Shown in pieces: positions 25,889-37,009 of a stretch of DNA of 64,000 nucleotides (its first letter is position 1; every line of letters starts with the position of its first letter). The translations under genes and the position numbers were made by a program. The notes under the pieces were generated by a model. That model worked only from the letters and a program-made list of their open reading frames with translations. It searched no databases and was not told the origin of the DNA. Origin of the DNA: Mycobacterium vicinigordonae (GTDB lineage: Bacteria > Actinomycetota > Actinomycetes > Mycobacteriales > Mycobacteriaceae); the NCBI RefSeq assembly GCF_013466425.1, contig NZ_CP059165.1, forward strand, positions 1,302,001-1,366,000. Reading direction: 5' to 3'.

Positions 25889-25950
25889 TCGACTCGGCTT
25901 CTGGATCGACCTCGGCTTCTGAATCGACCTCGACTTCTGGATCGACCTCG
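25877..25950. repeat. Imperfect 18-base tandem repeat at the 3' end of the flavoprotein gene
   Basis: About four units of CTCGRCTTCTGRATCGAC lie head to tail: 25877-25892 (shortened to 16), 25893-25910, 25911-25928 and 25929-25946, followed by a partial unit. The first unit contains the gene's last codons and TGA. Single-unit gain or loss would shift or leave the C-terminus depending on phase. Confidence 0.85.
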
Positions 25951-26095
25951 CCGAGAGTGATTCCTGCGAGGCGACTCACCGCAGATGCGTCGCGGGATTC
26001 ACTGTCGGGGTCGGCTGTGATCCGCTCAGTGTCGGATCAAGGTTCCGCTGTTCGTCGGTAGTGCGGAGGGACAGTTTGCCAACGAGGGGAACCCC

Positions 26096-26401
26096 ATGAC
26101 CGACATCACCGAGTTACACCGAGAGTTGATCGCACGAGTCCGCGACAACGACGCTACGGCACCACGCGAGCTGCGTCGCGCCGCATTCGACAATGCCGAC
26201 CTCGACGAACCCGTGCGCACACTGATCGACAAAGTCGTCGGCCGGTCGCACCAGGTGACCGATGAGGACGTCGTAGCGGTGCGCACGGCTGGGTTAAGCG
26301 AGGACCAGATCTTCGAGATAGTGGTGTGCGCCGCCGTCGGCCAGGCAACCCGTCAGCATGACGGCGCGCTCGCCGTCCTTGCGGAGGTGACCGGGCGATG
26401 A
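26096..26401 (+). CDS. CMD/AhpD-like small protein lacking the CxxC motif
   Basis: This 101-residue helical protein has features resembling carboxymuconolactone-decarboxylase-family proteins (VVGRSHQVTDEDVVAVRTAGLSEDQIFEIVVCAAVGQATRQHD). There is no CxxC pair, so it probably lacks peroxidase activity by itself. The downstream CMD gene starts inside its stop (ATGA). The two probably form a complex or a split version of one fold. Confidence 0.75.
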   Translation: MTDITELHRELIARVRDNDATAPRELRRAAFDNADLDEPVRTLIDKVVGRSHQVTDEDVVAVRTAGLSEDQIFEIVVCAAVGQATRQHDGALAVLAEVTGR

Positions 26402-26973
26402 GGCTCGAGGTGCTGGACCGCGGTCACCCGTTGCCGACGAAGGCATTGTTCGGCGTGATTCGACTGGTCACCCGACAACCAGTGGTGGACGCCGTCAAGC
26501 TGGCCCTTTACCGGCGGCAGTTCTACGGTGCCGGACCGCTGACCCACGAGGCCATGCGCGGACGCTCGGAGTGGTCGGTCGGTGACCGGGAGCTGATGGC
26601 CGCGTACATCTCGCAGGCCAACGACTGCGCGTTCTGTGTGGCCGCGCATTCGGCGACCTCCGGCCAGTGGTACGGCGATGCCTCGAAGGTGGCCGCAACG
26701 CTGGCCGACCTGGACACCGCGCCGATCGGTGAACCGCTGCGGGCCACACTGCGGCTGCTGGGCAAACTCACCCGGGAACAACGCATCGACGCCGATGACA
26801 TTCATGCCGTTGTGGCCGAAGGCGTTTCCGCATCGCAGGTCCGAGACGCTCTGGCGGTATTCCTGGCCTTCGATATCACGAATCGGTTGGCCAACGCGTT
26901 CGGCTTCGCCGTCGCGGGCCCCGAGGCGATGAACGCGGGCGCCCGGCATCTGCTCAGACGCGGATACCGCTGA
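26398..26973 (+). CDS. CMD-family peroxidase-related protein with CxxC
   Basis: This 191-residue protein has the AhpD active-site pattern CAFCVAAH (CxxCxxxH) after SVGDRELMAAYISQAND. This fold reduces peroxides or acts as an alkylhydroperoxidase partner. The start ATG overlaps the upstream CMD-like stop. The convergent methyltransferase ends four bases downstream. The physiological substrate is not evident. Confidence 0.82.
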   Translation: MRLEVLDRGHPLPTKALFGVIRLVTRQPVVDAVKLALYRRQFYGAGPLTHEAMRGRSEWSVGDRELMAAYISQANDCAFCVAAHSATSGQWYGDASKVAATLADLDTAPIGEPLRATLRLLGKLTREQRIDADDIHAVVAEGVSASQVRDALAVFLAFDITNRLANAFGFAVAGPEAMNAGARHLLRRGYR

Positions 26974-26976
26974 CGC

Positions 26977-27708
26977 TCAGCCCAGCGTTGCTCGTACGCA
27001 CACCGTCACATATGGCAGCGCCAACCCGGCAGAGTTGGCCAGCGCCGGGTGGGTGGCCAGCAACTCGCGGACCCGGTCCAACGTTTTGGTGCGCACCTCC
27101 GTCGGGGAGGTAATGCAGTAGGTGCGTGACGCCACCAAGTCGACAAGCGCTTGCGGCGTAAGGTAATTCGTCCATTCGACCTGATGACGCTCCACGTCGG
27201 TGAACGGCTCAGGCAAGGTCACCAGGTCGTTCAGGGGGTCGGCGTCGCGGCCGATGATATCGCCGAGCTCGCGCACCCAGCCCAGTCGTTCGTCGCGGGT
27301 GTTCCACACCAGGCCCAGCCGCCCGCCGGGTCGCAACACCCTGGCCACCTCCGGCACGGCGCGGGCCGGGTCGACCCAGTGCCACGCCTGGGCCACCAGT
27401 ACGGCATCAACGCTGTTGTCCTCCAACGGAATCTCTTCCGCGGTACCAAGCAGGGCCACCGTTTTCGGCAGCGATGCGCTTAGTACCTCCAGCATTTCGG
27501 GAACCGGGTCGACGGCTACCACGTCCAGGCCCCGTTCCACCAGGCGCGTGGTCAGCTTCCCGGTGCCCGCACCCAGATCGAGCACCTTGCGTGCCCCGGA
27601 TGACAGCAGCCAGTCGATCGCCTCGGGTGGGTAGGTCGGACGGCCTCGCTCGTAGGCGGCGGCCGCCGAACCGAAAGACAGCGAGCGATCACGCCGGGAC
27701 CGGGTCAC
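26977..27708 (-). CDS. SAM-dependent class I methyltransferase (Rv3342-like)
   Basis: This 243-residue methyltransferase has motif [13 protein letters not shown], the acidic loop [35 protein letters not shown] and [14 protein letters not shown]. It is a type 11-like methyltransferase of unknown acceptor. GTG 27708 overlaps the metA stop (GTGA) and gives [22 protein letters not shown], the same length as Rv3342. As the third gene behind a SAM-sensing riboswitch, it consumes the product of the pathway. Confidence 0.92.
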   Translation of the reverse strand: MTRSRRDRSLSFGSAAAAYERGRPTYPPEAIDWLLSSGARKVLDLGAGTGKLTTRLVERGLDVVAVDPVPEMLEVLSASLPKTVALLGTAEEIPLEDNSVDAVLVAQAWHWVDPARAVPEVARVLRPGGRLGLVWNTRDERLGWVRELGDIIGRDADPLNDLVTLPEPFTDVERHQVEWTNYLTPQALVDLVASRTYCITSPTEVRTKTLDRVRELLATHPALANSAGLALPYVTVCVRATLG

Positions 27709-28838
27709 CGCGGACACTCGCCTTGAGCCAGATCCAGTGTCTGGCCGATCAATTCGCCGACCGCTTCGGACTCGACCAGGAACCCGTCGTGGCCGCAGCC
27801 CGAGCTGACCACCTGCACGCCGTCGCAACCCGGCAACAGTTCGGCAAGCTCGTCCTGCAACCGCAGCGGGTAGAGCCGGTCGGAGGTGATGCCGCCGACC
27901 ACCACCGGGACCGGGCAGCTGGTCAGCGCCGAGTGCACGCCGCCACGTCCGCGGCCAACGTCATGGCTGTTGAGCGATTCGGTCAGGACCACGTAGCTGC
28001 CGGCGTCGAATCGGGACACCAGCTTGTCGCCCTGATACTCCAGGTAGCTCTGTACGGCGTAGCGGCCACCGGTCGCCGGGTCCTCGTCCGGCTGTGCTTT
28101 GTTGGCGAACCGGGTGTCCAGTTCGAGTTCGCCGCGGTAGGTCAGGTGGGCGATTCGCCGGGCGAGCTTGAGGCCCTCGTCGGGCGCGCGGCCGGATTCG
28201 TGATAGTCGCCGCCCTGCCAGTTCGGGTCGGCCTTGATGGCTGCGATCTGCGTGGTCTGGGTGCCGACCTGGTCGCCGGTCGCGCGGGCACCGACCGCAA
28301 GCAGCAGCCCGGCCCGCACCCGGTCGGGGTGACCGACAATCCATTCCAAAGCCCGGGCTCCGCCCATGGACCCGCCAACGACGGCGGCCACCTCGGTTAT
28401 TCCCAGCGCCGCCAACGCGGCGATGTCCGCCTGTACCTGATCACGGATGGTGATCAGTGGAAACCTTGAGCCGTAGGGCTTTCCGTCGCGAGCCAGCGAA
28501 CTCGGACCAGTGGAGCCACGGCAGCCGCCGAGCACGTTGGTGGACACCGCGCACCAGTGGTCGGTGTCGATGGGGGCGCCTGGACCGACGACGCCGTCCC
28601 ACCAGCCGGGAGTGGGATGCCCGGGCCCGGCCGGCCCGGTGACGTGCGAATCACCGGTCAGCGCATGCAGCACCATGACCACGTTGTCGCGTGTCGGTGA
28701 CAACTCGCCCCAGCGCTGCACAGCGATATGGACGTCGTCGATGGCCGCGCCGCTCTCCAGCCGCAGCGAGCCGATGTCGACGACACCGATCTCACCTTCG
28801 GCGGGCAACGTCTGGGTGGGTACGTCGGAGATCGTCAT
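27705..28838 (-). CDS. metA: Homoserine O-acetyltransferase
   Basis: This 377-residue alpha/beta-hydrolase-fold enzyme (also named metX) transfers acetyl from acetyl-CoA to homoserine, the first committed step of methionine synthesis. Nucleophile S157 lies in [12 protein letters not shown]; the C-terminal [12 protein letters not shown] holds the catalytic His, with Asp in [24 protein letters not shown] is the family oxyanion region. It follows metC by 20 bases and overlaps the methyltransferase downstream. M. tuberculosis Rv3341 is the counterpart. Confidence 0.96.
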   Translation of the reverse strand: MTISDVPTQTLPAEGEIGVVDIGSLRLESGAAIDDVHIAVQRWGELSPTRDNVVMVLHALTGDSHVTGPAGPGHPTPGWWDGVVGPGAPIDTDHWCAVSTNVLGGCRGSTGPSSLARDGKPYGSRFPLITIRDQVQADIAALAALGITEVAAVVGGSMGGARALEWIVGHPDRVRAGLLLAVGARATGDQVGTQTTQIAAIKADPNWQGGDYHESGRAPDEGLKLARRIAHLTYRGELELDTRFANKAQPDEDPATGGRYAVQSYLEYQGDKLVSRFDAGSYVVLTESLNSHDVGRGRGGVHSALTSCPVPVVVGGITSDRLYPLRLQDELAELLPGCDGVQVVSSGCGHDGFLVESEAVGELIGQTLDLAQGECPR

Positions 28839-28858
28839 TTCGGTTCTCTCGCGAGGCC

Positions 28859-30214
28859 TTAGAATGCCGCCACGGTCTGCGGGTCGCTACCGTTGGCCGC
28901 GTATACCCCGGCTGCGGCGAAACCAAGCTCCAGGTCGGCCAGGATATCGGCAATACCTTCGATGCCCACAGCCAAGCGCACCAGGCCGGGTGTGACGCCG
29001 GTGGCCAATTGTTCGGCGGGGCTGAGCTGGGCGTGGGTGGTGGATGCCGGGTGGATCACTAGCGAGCGCACGTCACCGATGTTGGCGACGTGACTGTGCA
29101 GCTGCAGCGCGTCGACGAACGCTTTGCCGGCCTCGACGCCACCGGCCAGTTCGAAGGCCAGTACGGCTCCGGTTCCCTTGGGCGCCAACTTCTTTGCCCG
29201 CTCGTGCCACGGCGAACCGGGCAGTCCCGCGTAGTTGACCGACAGCACGTCGTCGCGGGTAACCAGGAACTGCGCGACCTGCTCGGCGTTGGCGACATGG
29301 CGCTCCATCCGCAGGCTCAGCGTCTCTAGACCCTGGGCCACCAGGAACGCGTTGAACGGTGACGCCGCCGAACCGAGGTCGCGCAGCAACTGCACGCGCG
29401 CCTTGAGCGCGAAGGCCGGCGGTCCCAGCTCGGCGTAGACCACGCCGTGATAGCTCGGGTCTGGCGTGGTGAATCCGGGGAAGCGGCCCTGTGTCCAGTC
29501 GAAGGTGCCGCCGTCGACGATCACGCCGGCGATTGCCGAACCGTGCCCGCCCAGATATTTGGTGGCCGAGTGGACCACGATGTCGGCGCCCTGGGCCAGC
29601 GGCTGGATCAGGTAGGGCGTGGCGATGGTGTTGTCGACGATCAATGGCAACCCGTTGCGATGCGCCACCTCGGAGACCCCGGGGGTGTCGAGGATGTCGA
29701 TCTGCGGGTTGGAGATGGTCTCGGCGAAGAACGCCTTGGTATTTGGGCGCACGGCTTGTTGCCAGGCGTCCAGATCGTCTGGGTCCTCGACGAAGCTGAC
29801 CTCGATGCCGAGCTTGGCCAGCGAGTAGTGGAACAGGTTGTACGTGCCGCCGTAGAGCCTGGGGCTGGACACGATGTGGTCACCCGCGCCGGCCAGGTTG
29901 AGGATGGCGAACGTCTCGGCGGCCTGCCCCGAAGATAGAAACAGCCCGGCCACCCCGCCCTCGAGCGCAGCGATGCGCTGCTCGACGACATCGGTGGTCG
30001 GGTTGCCGATGCGGGTGTAGATGTTGCCGGGCTCGGCGAGCCCGAACAGCGCGGCGGCGTGCGCGACATTGTTGAACGTGTAGGACGTGGTCTGGTAAAT
30101 CGGCAGCGCGCGCGCGTTGGTGGTCGGGTCCGGTTGCTGGCCGGCGTGGATCTGCTTGGTCTCGAACGACCAGCTCGCCGTCGGGTCGGTCTCTGCGGTG
30201 TTGTCGTTGGTCAC
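28859..30214 (-). CDS. metC: O-acetylhomoserine sulfhydrylase (MetC/MetY)
   Basis: This is a 451-residue PLP enzyme of the Cys/Met metabolism family. It makes homocysteine (or methionine) from O-acetylhomoserine and a sulfur donor. The PLP lysine is in [24 protein letters not shown] and [16 protein letters not shown] are family signatures. It starts at GTG 30214, six bases after AGGGGA, which itself sits in a hairpin (see 30225-30243). The SAM-IV riboswitch lies just upstream. From memory the gene is called metC (Rv3340) in M. tuberculosis, though by function it is MetY-like. Confidence 0.96.
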   Translation of the reverse strand: MTNDNTAETDPTASWSFETKQIHAGQQPDPTTNARALPIYQTTSYTFNNVAHAAALFGLAEPGNIYTRIGNPTTDVVEQRIAALEGGVAGLFLSSGQAAETFAILNLAGAGDHIVSSPRLYGGTYNLFHYSLAKLGIEVSFVEDPDDLDAWQQAVRPNTKAFFAETISNPQIDILDTPGVSEVAHRNGLPLIVDNTIATPYLIQPLAQGADIVVHSATKYLGGHGSAIAGVIVDGGTFDWTQGRFPGFTTPDPSYHGVVYAELGPPAFALKARVQLLRDLGSAASPFNAFLVAQGLETLSLRMERHVANAEQVAQFLVTRDDVLSVNYAGLPGSPWHERAKKLAPKGTGAVLAFELAGGVEAGKAFVDALQLHSHVANIGDVRSLVIHPASTTHAQLSPAEQLATGVTPGLVRLAVGIEGIADILADLELGFAAAGVYAANGSDPQTVAAF

Positions 30215-30224
30215 GAGAATGCTT

Positions 30225-30243
30225 CCCCTGTCTGGCTCAGGGG
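30225..30243 (-). promoter_or_regulatory. Shine-Dalgarno-sequestering hairpin of metC
   Basis: On the mRNA strand, CCCCTG (30243-30238) and CAGGGG (30230-30225) pair perfectly across a seven-base loop. The 3' arm contains the AGGGG Shine-Dalgarno of metC. It lies 13 bases after the SAM-IV aptamer, so it is a likely switch element for translational control. Confidence 0.7.
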
Positions 30244-30256
30244 CCCGTTGATGGCG

Positions 30257-30375
30257 GACCCGCGCTTGCCGGATAGCCGGTTGTGGCTACTCAACCTGGT
30301 CATCACCCGGGGCACCCCACCGCGGTTGGAGGGTTGCCGGCCAGCAAGCCGGGGCTTGACGCTGGCGCTCATGAC
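30257..30375 (-). promoter_or_regulatory. SAM-IV riboswitch aptamer
   Basis: The reverse strand from 30375 follows the known mycobacterial SAM-IV aptamer closely: GGTCATGAGCGCCAGCGTCA, then CCCCGGCTTGCTGGCCGGCA, the ACCCTCC core, GGTGATGACC closing P1, a GAGTAGCC...GGCTA hairpin, and a 3' GGCAAGCGCGGGTC pseudoknot arm. SAM binding would lower expression of metC, metA and the methyltransferase. A loose promoter (TTGGCA around 30414-30409, TACGAT 30394-30389) lies just upstream. Confidence 0.93.
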
Positions 30376-30379
30376 CGTT

Positions 30380-31006
30380 TCGAAGGATATCGTATGGCCG
30401 CCGATGGCTGCCAATTGCGCAGCAACTGGCGGGTGCCGTAGGCCGATCTTCGCGTGCACGGAGTATCTACGAGATGCATACCGGCTGCTGGCGCAAATGC
30501 TCTCGCGTCGCACGGTTGCGCGGGTTTCAGCTGATCTAGCTGGGAGTGGCACGATCCAAGCCCGTGAGCCGTTCGCGGGTACCGGCATAGCAACGACCCG
30601 TTCGCACCCGCTACTTCGGCCCCTTCGCGTGACGCGTTTCTGGAGTCGTTGGCACCCTCCGGCGCGCGTTGCGCTCTTGACCGCGGGTTTCAATGCTGCC
30701 GCGCCGCGTTAGTCCTTGTTGATCAAGTTGTCCAGGGTAGGCAACGGTGCCGGAGTGGTGTCCATTTTCGCGTTTGCGCGGAGTTGAACCAATTAAACGA
30801 AATTAAATTCTAGAACTGCAAATAACAGCGTTGGCTGGCCACTGGATCGGAACAACATTCTAAATTCGCGGGCTCTCCGATGTCTGCGGACATTGCGCTG
30901 GCGTGCTGGCCAGAATTTTTACGAAGAACAGCGCCGGTTCCATTGTTCGTCATGCTTCGATCAGGTACATTGACCAGTCAACAGCCAACGGATTGGGAAG
31001 AGGTCT
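30380..31006. other. Intergenic region, left flank of the low-GC island
   Basis: No convincing gene is seen on either strand. The left part (to about 30710) has normal high GC and carries the riboswitch promoter. From about 30720 the DNA becomes AT-rich, with runs such as ATTAAACGAAATTAAATTCT. A short inverted repeat TTGAC-CA-GTCAA (30970-30981) lies 25 bases before the first Rieske gene. No integrase, tRNA or insertion-sequence end was found. Confidence 0.6.
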
Positions 31007-32029
31007 ATGTTGACGGCTGCAAAGAAGAGCATTACTGCGCATCCCAATAGTTGGTATGCCGTTGCACGAAGTAAAGATATTCCATCAGGATCCCGCCGTG
31101 TAATCCATGTCCTGTCGCGTGAGATTCTGCTTTTTCGAACGAATACTGGCAGCCTTAGTGCCTTCGACCCGTTCTGTCCACATCTTGGTGCGCATATTGG
31201 AAAGTCGGGACGCGTAGTCGACGACACGTTGCAATGCGGGTTCCATGGCTGGAAGTTTCGCGCTGACGGTTCCTGTGCCGAGATACCGTATGCTCGCCGT
31301 ATTCCACCGAAGGCGCGGCTCACGTCATATCCTGTATATGAATCGCATGGATTGGTATTCCTCTATTATCACGCCGATCGAACGGCGCCCTCAGGAGTTC
31401 CATCATTGCCACAACTGGATGCGATCAATCCAGCCATTTCGACCTGGAAAACGAGGCGGTGGCATTTACGGCGGCTGCGGTCACAGCTGATTGATGTTAA
31501 TGAAAACGTGGCCGACCCGGTTCATTTTCAGTATGTTCACGGCGGACAAGCAGTCACGCGCTGCGAATTACTTGATGATGAAGAGACATTTCATACACGC
31601 GTCGACTTCGGATTAAGTTTTCTCGGTTTTAATTTAACTACGGTTGTTGACACAATCCTCTACGAACCTGGGATCTTTGTTAACCATACAACCTATCCTT
31701 CGGGTCAGGTTTTGGTCGTGGGCGGCACCACACCGATTGATGAGGAGCACTGTCAAACGCTAGTTAAGGTTCTGGTGCCGAGGTCGAAATCTCTGCATGC
31801 ATTCGCCTTATCTTCCATCGCGGCTTGGCGCGTAGGACGCGCGATCGGCGAAGATACCGAAATGTTTTTCTCGAAGGTTTTTCGTGACCATCCACTACTG
31901 TGCGAGGAAGATCGTGCGCTCGCCCGATACAGGCATTGGCACTCGAGATATGTCAGCAAAAAGACCGACCCTCCTAAGGAACAGAGCAAAATTCCTGCTG
32001 GTGCGGTAGTGGCGGATTCAGCAGTCTAA
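31007..32029 (+). CDS. Rieske [2Fe-2S] ring-hydroxylating oxygenase, alpha-subunit type (KshA-like), copy 1
   Basis: This is a 340-residue Rieske non-heme iron oxygenase. The Rieske cluster ligands are CPHLGAHI and CGFHGW (C-x-H ... C-x2-H). The mononuclear iron site is NENVADPVHFQYVH, with two His and a preceding Asp bridge. Between them IPYARRIPPKARLTSYPVYE resembles the KshA/cholesterol-desaturase group, so a steroid or other polycyclic substrate is possible. It has no fused reductase, so an external ferredoxin-NADH reductase is needed. ATG 31007 has GGGAAGAGG upstream. Base composition is far lower in GC than its neighbours, suggesting acquisition. Confidence 0.88.
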   Translation: MLTAAKKSITAHPNSWYAVARSKDIPSGSRRVIHVLSREILLFRTNTGSLSAFDPFCPHLGAHIGKSGRVVDDTLQCGFHGWKFRADGSCAEIPYARRIPPKARLTSYPVYESHGLVFLYYHADRTAPSGVPSLPQLDAINPAISTWKTRRWHLRRLRSQLIDVNENVADPVHFQYVHGGQAVTRCELLDDEETFHTRVDFGLSFLGFNLTTVVDTILYEPGIFVNHTTYPSGQVLVVGGTTPIDEEHCQTLVKVLVPRSKSLHAFALSSIAAWRVGRAIGEDTEMFFSKVFRDHPLLCEEDRALARYRHWHSRYVSKKTDPPKEQSKIPAGAVVADSAV

Positions 32030-32212
32030 GAGTGGCCGCGCGTAGCACACCGGTGCTTCGAAATGATGGATTTCAGTACCGCCGCCGATCCCGCAGAACG
32101 ACCGATCTGCGGAGCTGCTCGATTGCAGAGTCGGCAGTCGCAGCAATTAACTATGTCTGTTTAGGTTCGGTGACGTCTTGATTGAATTCGCCAGTTGCTT
32201 ACGTAGGCTTGT

Positions 32213-32229
32213 GTGCAAGTCAATTGCAC
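32213..32229. promoter_or_regulatory. Inverted repeat upstream of the second Rieske gene
   Basis: GTGCAA-GTCAA-TTGCAC is a perfect 6-5-6 inverted repeat in a 272-base non-coding gap, 72 bases before the second Rieske start. It could be an operator for a TetR- or GntR-type regulator, but no regulator gene is in the island. Confidence 0.45.
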
Positions 32230-32301
32230 CGACGATCGGCATCCGCGCATTTCGTAAGCCCTTTGATCAAGTGAGCCACGATCGGCGAGAGGTGTATTTC
32301 A

Positions 32302-33366
32302 GTGGAGCTTAAATCGAACATTTACGATGCACCATCACAGGTCGATTCAACGGGGGTGGAGGGGCAAATTCCGTTTTCTGGTTCCTTATCGAAGGTGCGT
32401 CGGTTGGGAGCTACACTGCCCCGCTTCCCATCGGGCTGGTTCGCGGTCGGGTTCTCCGCTGAGCTGCGCGCTGGACAGATCTTAACGCGGCGCTTTATGA
32501 ACCGAGAAGTGGTAATCTACCGAACTCGATCGGGTATCGTGCGAGCCATCGAGGCTCATTGTCCGCATCTTGGCGCACATTTTGGATACGGCGGCAAAGT
32601 GGTAGGTGAAGAGCTACGCTGTCCCTTCCACGGTCTGGGATTCTCGGTCAGCGGGTCATGCGTTTATTCTCCCCAGGGTCCGCCACCGCCGGCGGCACGG
32701 CTCCAAATTATTGAGTCGCGGGAAGTATGCGGAGCGATAATGTTGTGGCACGGCCCCGCTGGAGCAGAGCCTTGGGAGCTGAGGGAGCCGGAGAGCCCGT
32801 ACAGTTGGGGGCAAATAAGGTATGGTGCTATCCCGTCATCCGCCCCTACGCAGGAGATGGTCGAGAATTTTGTTGATTATGCCCATTTTCTAACAGTGCA
32901 CCGAATTCCCAGCACGAACTTGATGCAGCCCATTTCCTTCTCGGGGCACACGGCACAGGGTCGCATCGAATTCGTGCGGCCTTTGCCGTTCAAAGGTGGG
33001 ATTCGCATTCAGATGGATATCCGGGCTCAGGGTCTTGGTTTCGTCGTGGTGAACTATGAAATAGGTGGAGTGCCTTTCAGGCTGCTTGCGCTTAACACTC
33101 CGGCCAGCGATGTCGAAACAATGGCATATGTCGGATCTGCGGTCGCGAAGGTAGCTGCGAACACGCGTGCAAAGCTTTCGCGAAAATTAGTCGCACCCCT
33201 GCTGGGGCGTTTGATCCATCAGCAAACGATGGTCGGGATTCGCGAAGACAAGGTGATATGGGACCATCGGAAGTACTTAAGCCGTCCGGCGATCGCCGCG
33301 GGCGATGGCCCGATTGCCGAATACCGAGCATGGGCCAGCCAGTTTTACCCGGAAACCGCGGACTAG
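32302..33366 (+). CDS. Rieske [2Fe-2S] ring-hydroxylating oxygenase, alpha-subunit type, copy 2
   Basis: This 354-residue protein has the same two-domain plan as its neighbour: Rieske ligands CPHLGAHFGYGG and CPFHGLGF, and iron site VENFVDYAHFLTVH. Outside the motifs it differs strongly from copy 1, so this is not a recent duplication. The start is GTG 32302 with GAGAGG nine bases upstream. The 272-base gap suggests its own promoter. GC is intermediate between copy 1 and the chromosome. The substrate is unknown; a consecutive step in the same catabolic route is plausible. Confidence 0.88.
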   Translation: MELKSNIYDAPSQVDSTGVEGQIPFSGSLSKVRRLGATLPRFPSGWFAVGFSAELRAGQILTRRFMNREVVIYRTRSGIVRAIEAHCPHLGAHFGYGGKVVGEELRCPFHGLGFSVSGSCVYSPQGPPPPAARLQIIESREVCGAIMLWHGPAGAEPWELREPESPYSWGQIRYGAIPSSAPTQEMVENFVDYAHFLTVHRIPSTNLMQPISFSGHTAQGRIEFVRPLPFKGGIRIQMDIRAQGLGFVVVNYEIGGVPFRLLALNTPASDVETMAYVGSAVAKVAANTRAKLSRKLVAPLLGRLIHQQTMVGIREDKVIWDHRKYLSRPAIAAGDGPIAEYRAWASQFYPETAD

Positions 33367-33542
33367 CTCGACAGTCCGGCATTAGCTGATTCTGAGCGTG
33401 TCCTCGACATCGGAGTGCACGCCTAGCGGCGCGGTAAGGAGGCCTCAGTAGGCCGGAGTCAGGACTGCTGGAGAGCTACCGGAAGCATCTCGCGTCAGCG
33501 CCTGGACGCAACCTCAACCGGGGCGTCGTCACGTCAACGGGT

Positions 33543-35579
<2,037 letters not shown>

Positions 35580-35582
35580 GCC

Positions 35583-36620
35583 ATGAACGAGGCGGTCGAG
35601 CAGGCCGAGCCGGGTTTGCTCGATCGGCTCCGGGCCCGACATGCCTGGCTCGACCACGTCGTGCGTGCCTATCAGCGTTTCAATGAGCAAAACGGCGGGT
35701 TCTTCGCCGGCGGCCTGACCTACTACACGATCTTCGCGCTCTTTCCGCTGCTCATGGTCGGCTTCGCGTCGGTCGGGTACCTGCTGTCGCGACGGCCGGG
35801 ATGGCTCAAGGCGATCGACGACAAGATCACCGCGTCGGTGTCCGGCCCAATGGCCAAACAACTGGTCGAACTGATGAACTCGGCGATCGAGGCGCGGACT
35901 TCGATCGGGATCATCGGCCTGGCCACCGCCATTTGGGCCGGGCTGGGCTGGATTTCACACTTGCGGGCCGCAATCAGCGCGATGTGGGCGCAAACCCCGA
36001 ACGGCGAGGGCTACGTGCGCACCAAGCTGTCCGATCTGCTGGCCATGCTCGGCACGTTCGCCGTGACCATGCTCAGTCTCGCACTGAGTGCGCTCGGCCA
36101 CACCGGACCGATGCGGACGGTGCTGAGATGGCTTCATATACCAGAGTTTTCGATCTTCGACCCGATGTTCCGGGTGGCCTCGATATTGGTGTCGTTGCTG
36201 GTGACCTGGCTGCTGTTCACCTGGATGATCGCTAGGTTGCCGCGGGAGAAGGTCCGGCTGGTCACGTCGATGCGGGCCGGCCTGCTGGCAGCGGTGGCCT
36301 TTGAGTTGTTCAAGCAGGTGGCGTCGATCTACCTGCGAGTCGTGTTGCGTAGCCCCGCCGGTGCAACGTTCGGACCGGTATTGGGGTTGATGGTGTTCGC
36401 CAATGTGACCGCTTACCTGGTGTTGTTCGCCACGGCTTGGGCGGCCACCACCCGCCCGGAAGACCCGCGCGACAAGCAGATCGAGCCACCGCCGCCGGCT
36501 GTTATCAGCCCGCGGATCCTCGTCGACGAGGGGCTCAGCGCCCGCCAAACCGCCGTCGCGCTGGCAGCGGGAGCTGTTGGTGCGCTTACGCTTTCCAGGT
36601 TTGCGCGAAGAAGGGACTAG
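35583..36620 (+). CDS. YihY/BrkB-family inner membrane protein (Rv3335c-like)
   Basis: This 345-residue protein has about six membrane helices, such as GFFAGGLTYYTIFALFPLLMVGF, SIGIIGLATAIWAGLGWI and VASILVSLLVTWLLFTWM. The N-terminal FFAGGLTYYTIFALFPLL is the family hallmark. Three bases separate it from trpS, with AGGTGAG as Shine-Dalgarno, so the pair is cotranscribed. The C-terminal tail is charged and ends RFARRRD. The molecular role is unknown. Its 3' end overlaps the convergent SnoaL gene by four bases. Confidence 0.9.
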   Translation: MNEAVEQAEPGLLDRLRARHAWLDHVVRAYQRFNEQNGGFFAGGLTYYTIFALFPLLMVGFASVGYLLSRRPGWLKAIDDKITASVSGPMAKQLVELMNSAIEARTSIGIIGLATAIWAGLGWISHLRAAISAMWAQTPNGEGYVRTKLSDLLAMLGTFAVTMLSLALSALGHTGPMRTVLRWLHIPEFSIFDPMFRVASILVSLLVTWLLFTWMIARLPREKVRLVTSMRAGLLAAVAFELFKQVASIYLRVVLRSPAGATFGPVLGLMVFANVTAYLVLFATAWAATTRPEDPRDKQIEPPPPAVISPRILVDEGLSARQTAVALAAGAVGALTLSRFARRRD

Positions 36621-37009
36621 CCCGGGGTCACCAACTGCTCACGCATCCGCGCGGCGAAGGCAGTGACCGCTTTGAGTGGGCGCATCATGACGGTGATCTC
36701 GTCGATGAGTCCCGCCCGGCCGGTGTGCAGGAAATCGCAGCCCCAGAGTTCCAGCCCATCGACTTTGGCGGTGAATCTGAACGCATGATGGGTTGGCCCG
36801 CAGCTAGATTCGGGTCCGCAAAGCTCCGCGACGAAGCGAAAGTCGTCGACAACCGTCGCGACGGCTCCCACGACCAGCGCGATGGCGTCGCGGCCGCGGT
36901 AGGGCCGGCGCGTGATCGGGCTGTGCAGCACAGCGTTTTCGGCGAAAATCTCGCCAATGGTATCGAACCGGCCGGCTTCGACGGCCGCGCGGAATGGATG
37001 CGTGCTCAC
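36617..37009 (-). CDS. SnoaL-like (NTF2-fold) protein
   Basis: This 130-residue protein has an alpha+beta cone fold pattern: HPFRAAVEAGRFDTIGEIFAENAVLHSPI, YRGRDAIALVVGAV and DFLHTGRAGLIDEITVMMRP. Such proteins act as isomerases, hydrolases or binding domains. GTG 37009 overlaps the DoxX-like stop (GTGA). A longer open frame to 37423 is just antisense overhang. The substrate is unknown. Confidence 0.82.
   Translation of the reverse strand: MSTHPFRAAVEAGRFDTIGEIFAENAVLHSPITRRPYRGRDAIALVVGAVATVVDDFRFVAELCGPESSCGPTHHAFRFTAKVDGLELWGCDFLHTGRAGLIDEITVMMRPLKAVTAFAARMREQLVTPG

Noticed and set aside
25877..25950. Tandem repeat considered as a CRISPR array
   Set aside because: Units are 18 bases and directly adjacent without unique spacers, and no cas genes are nearby.
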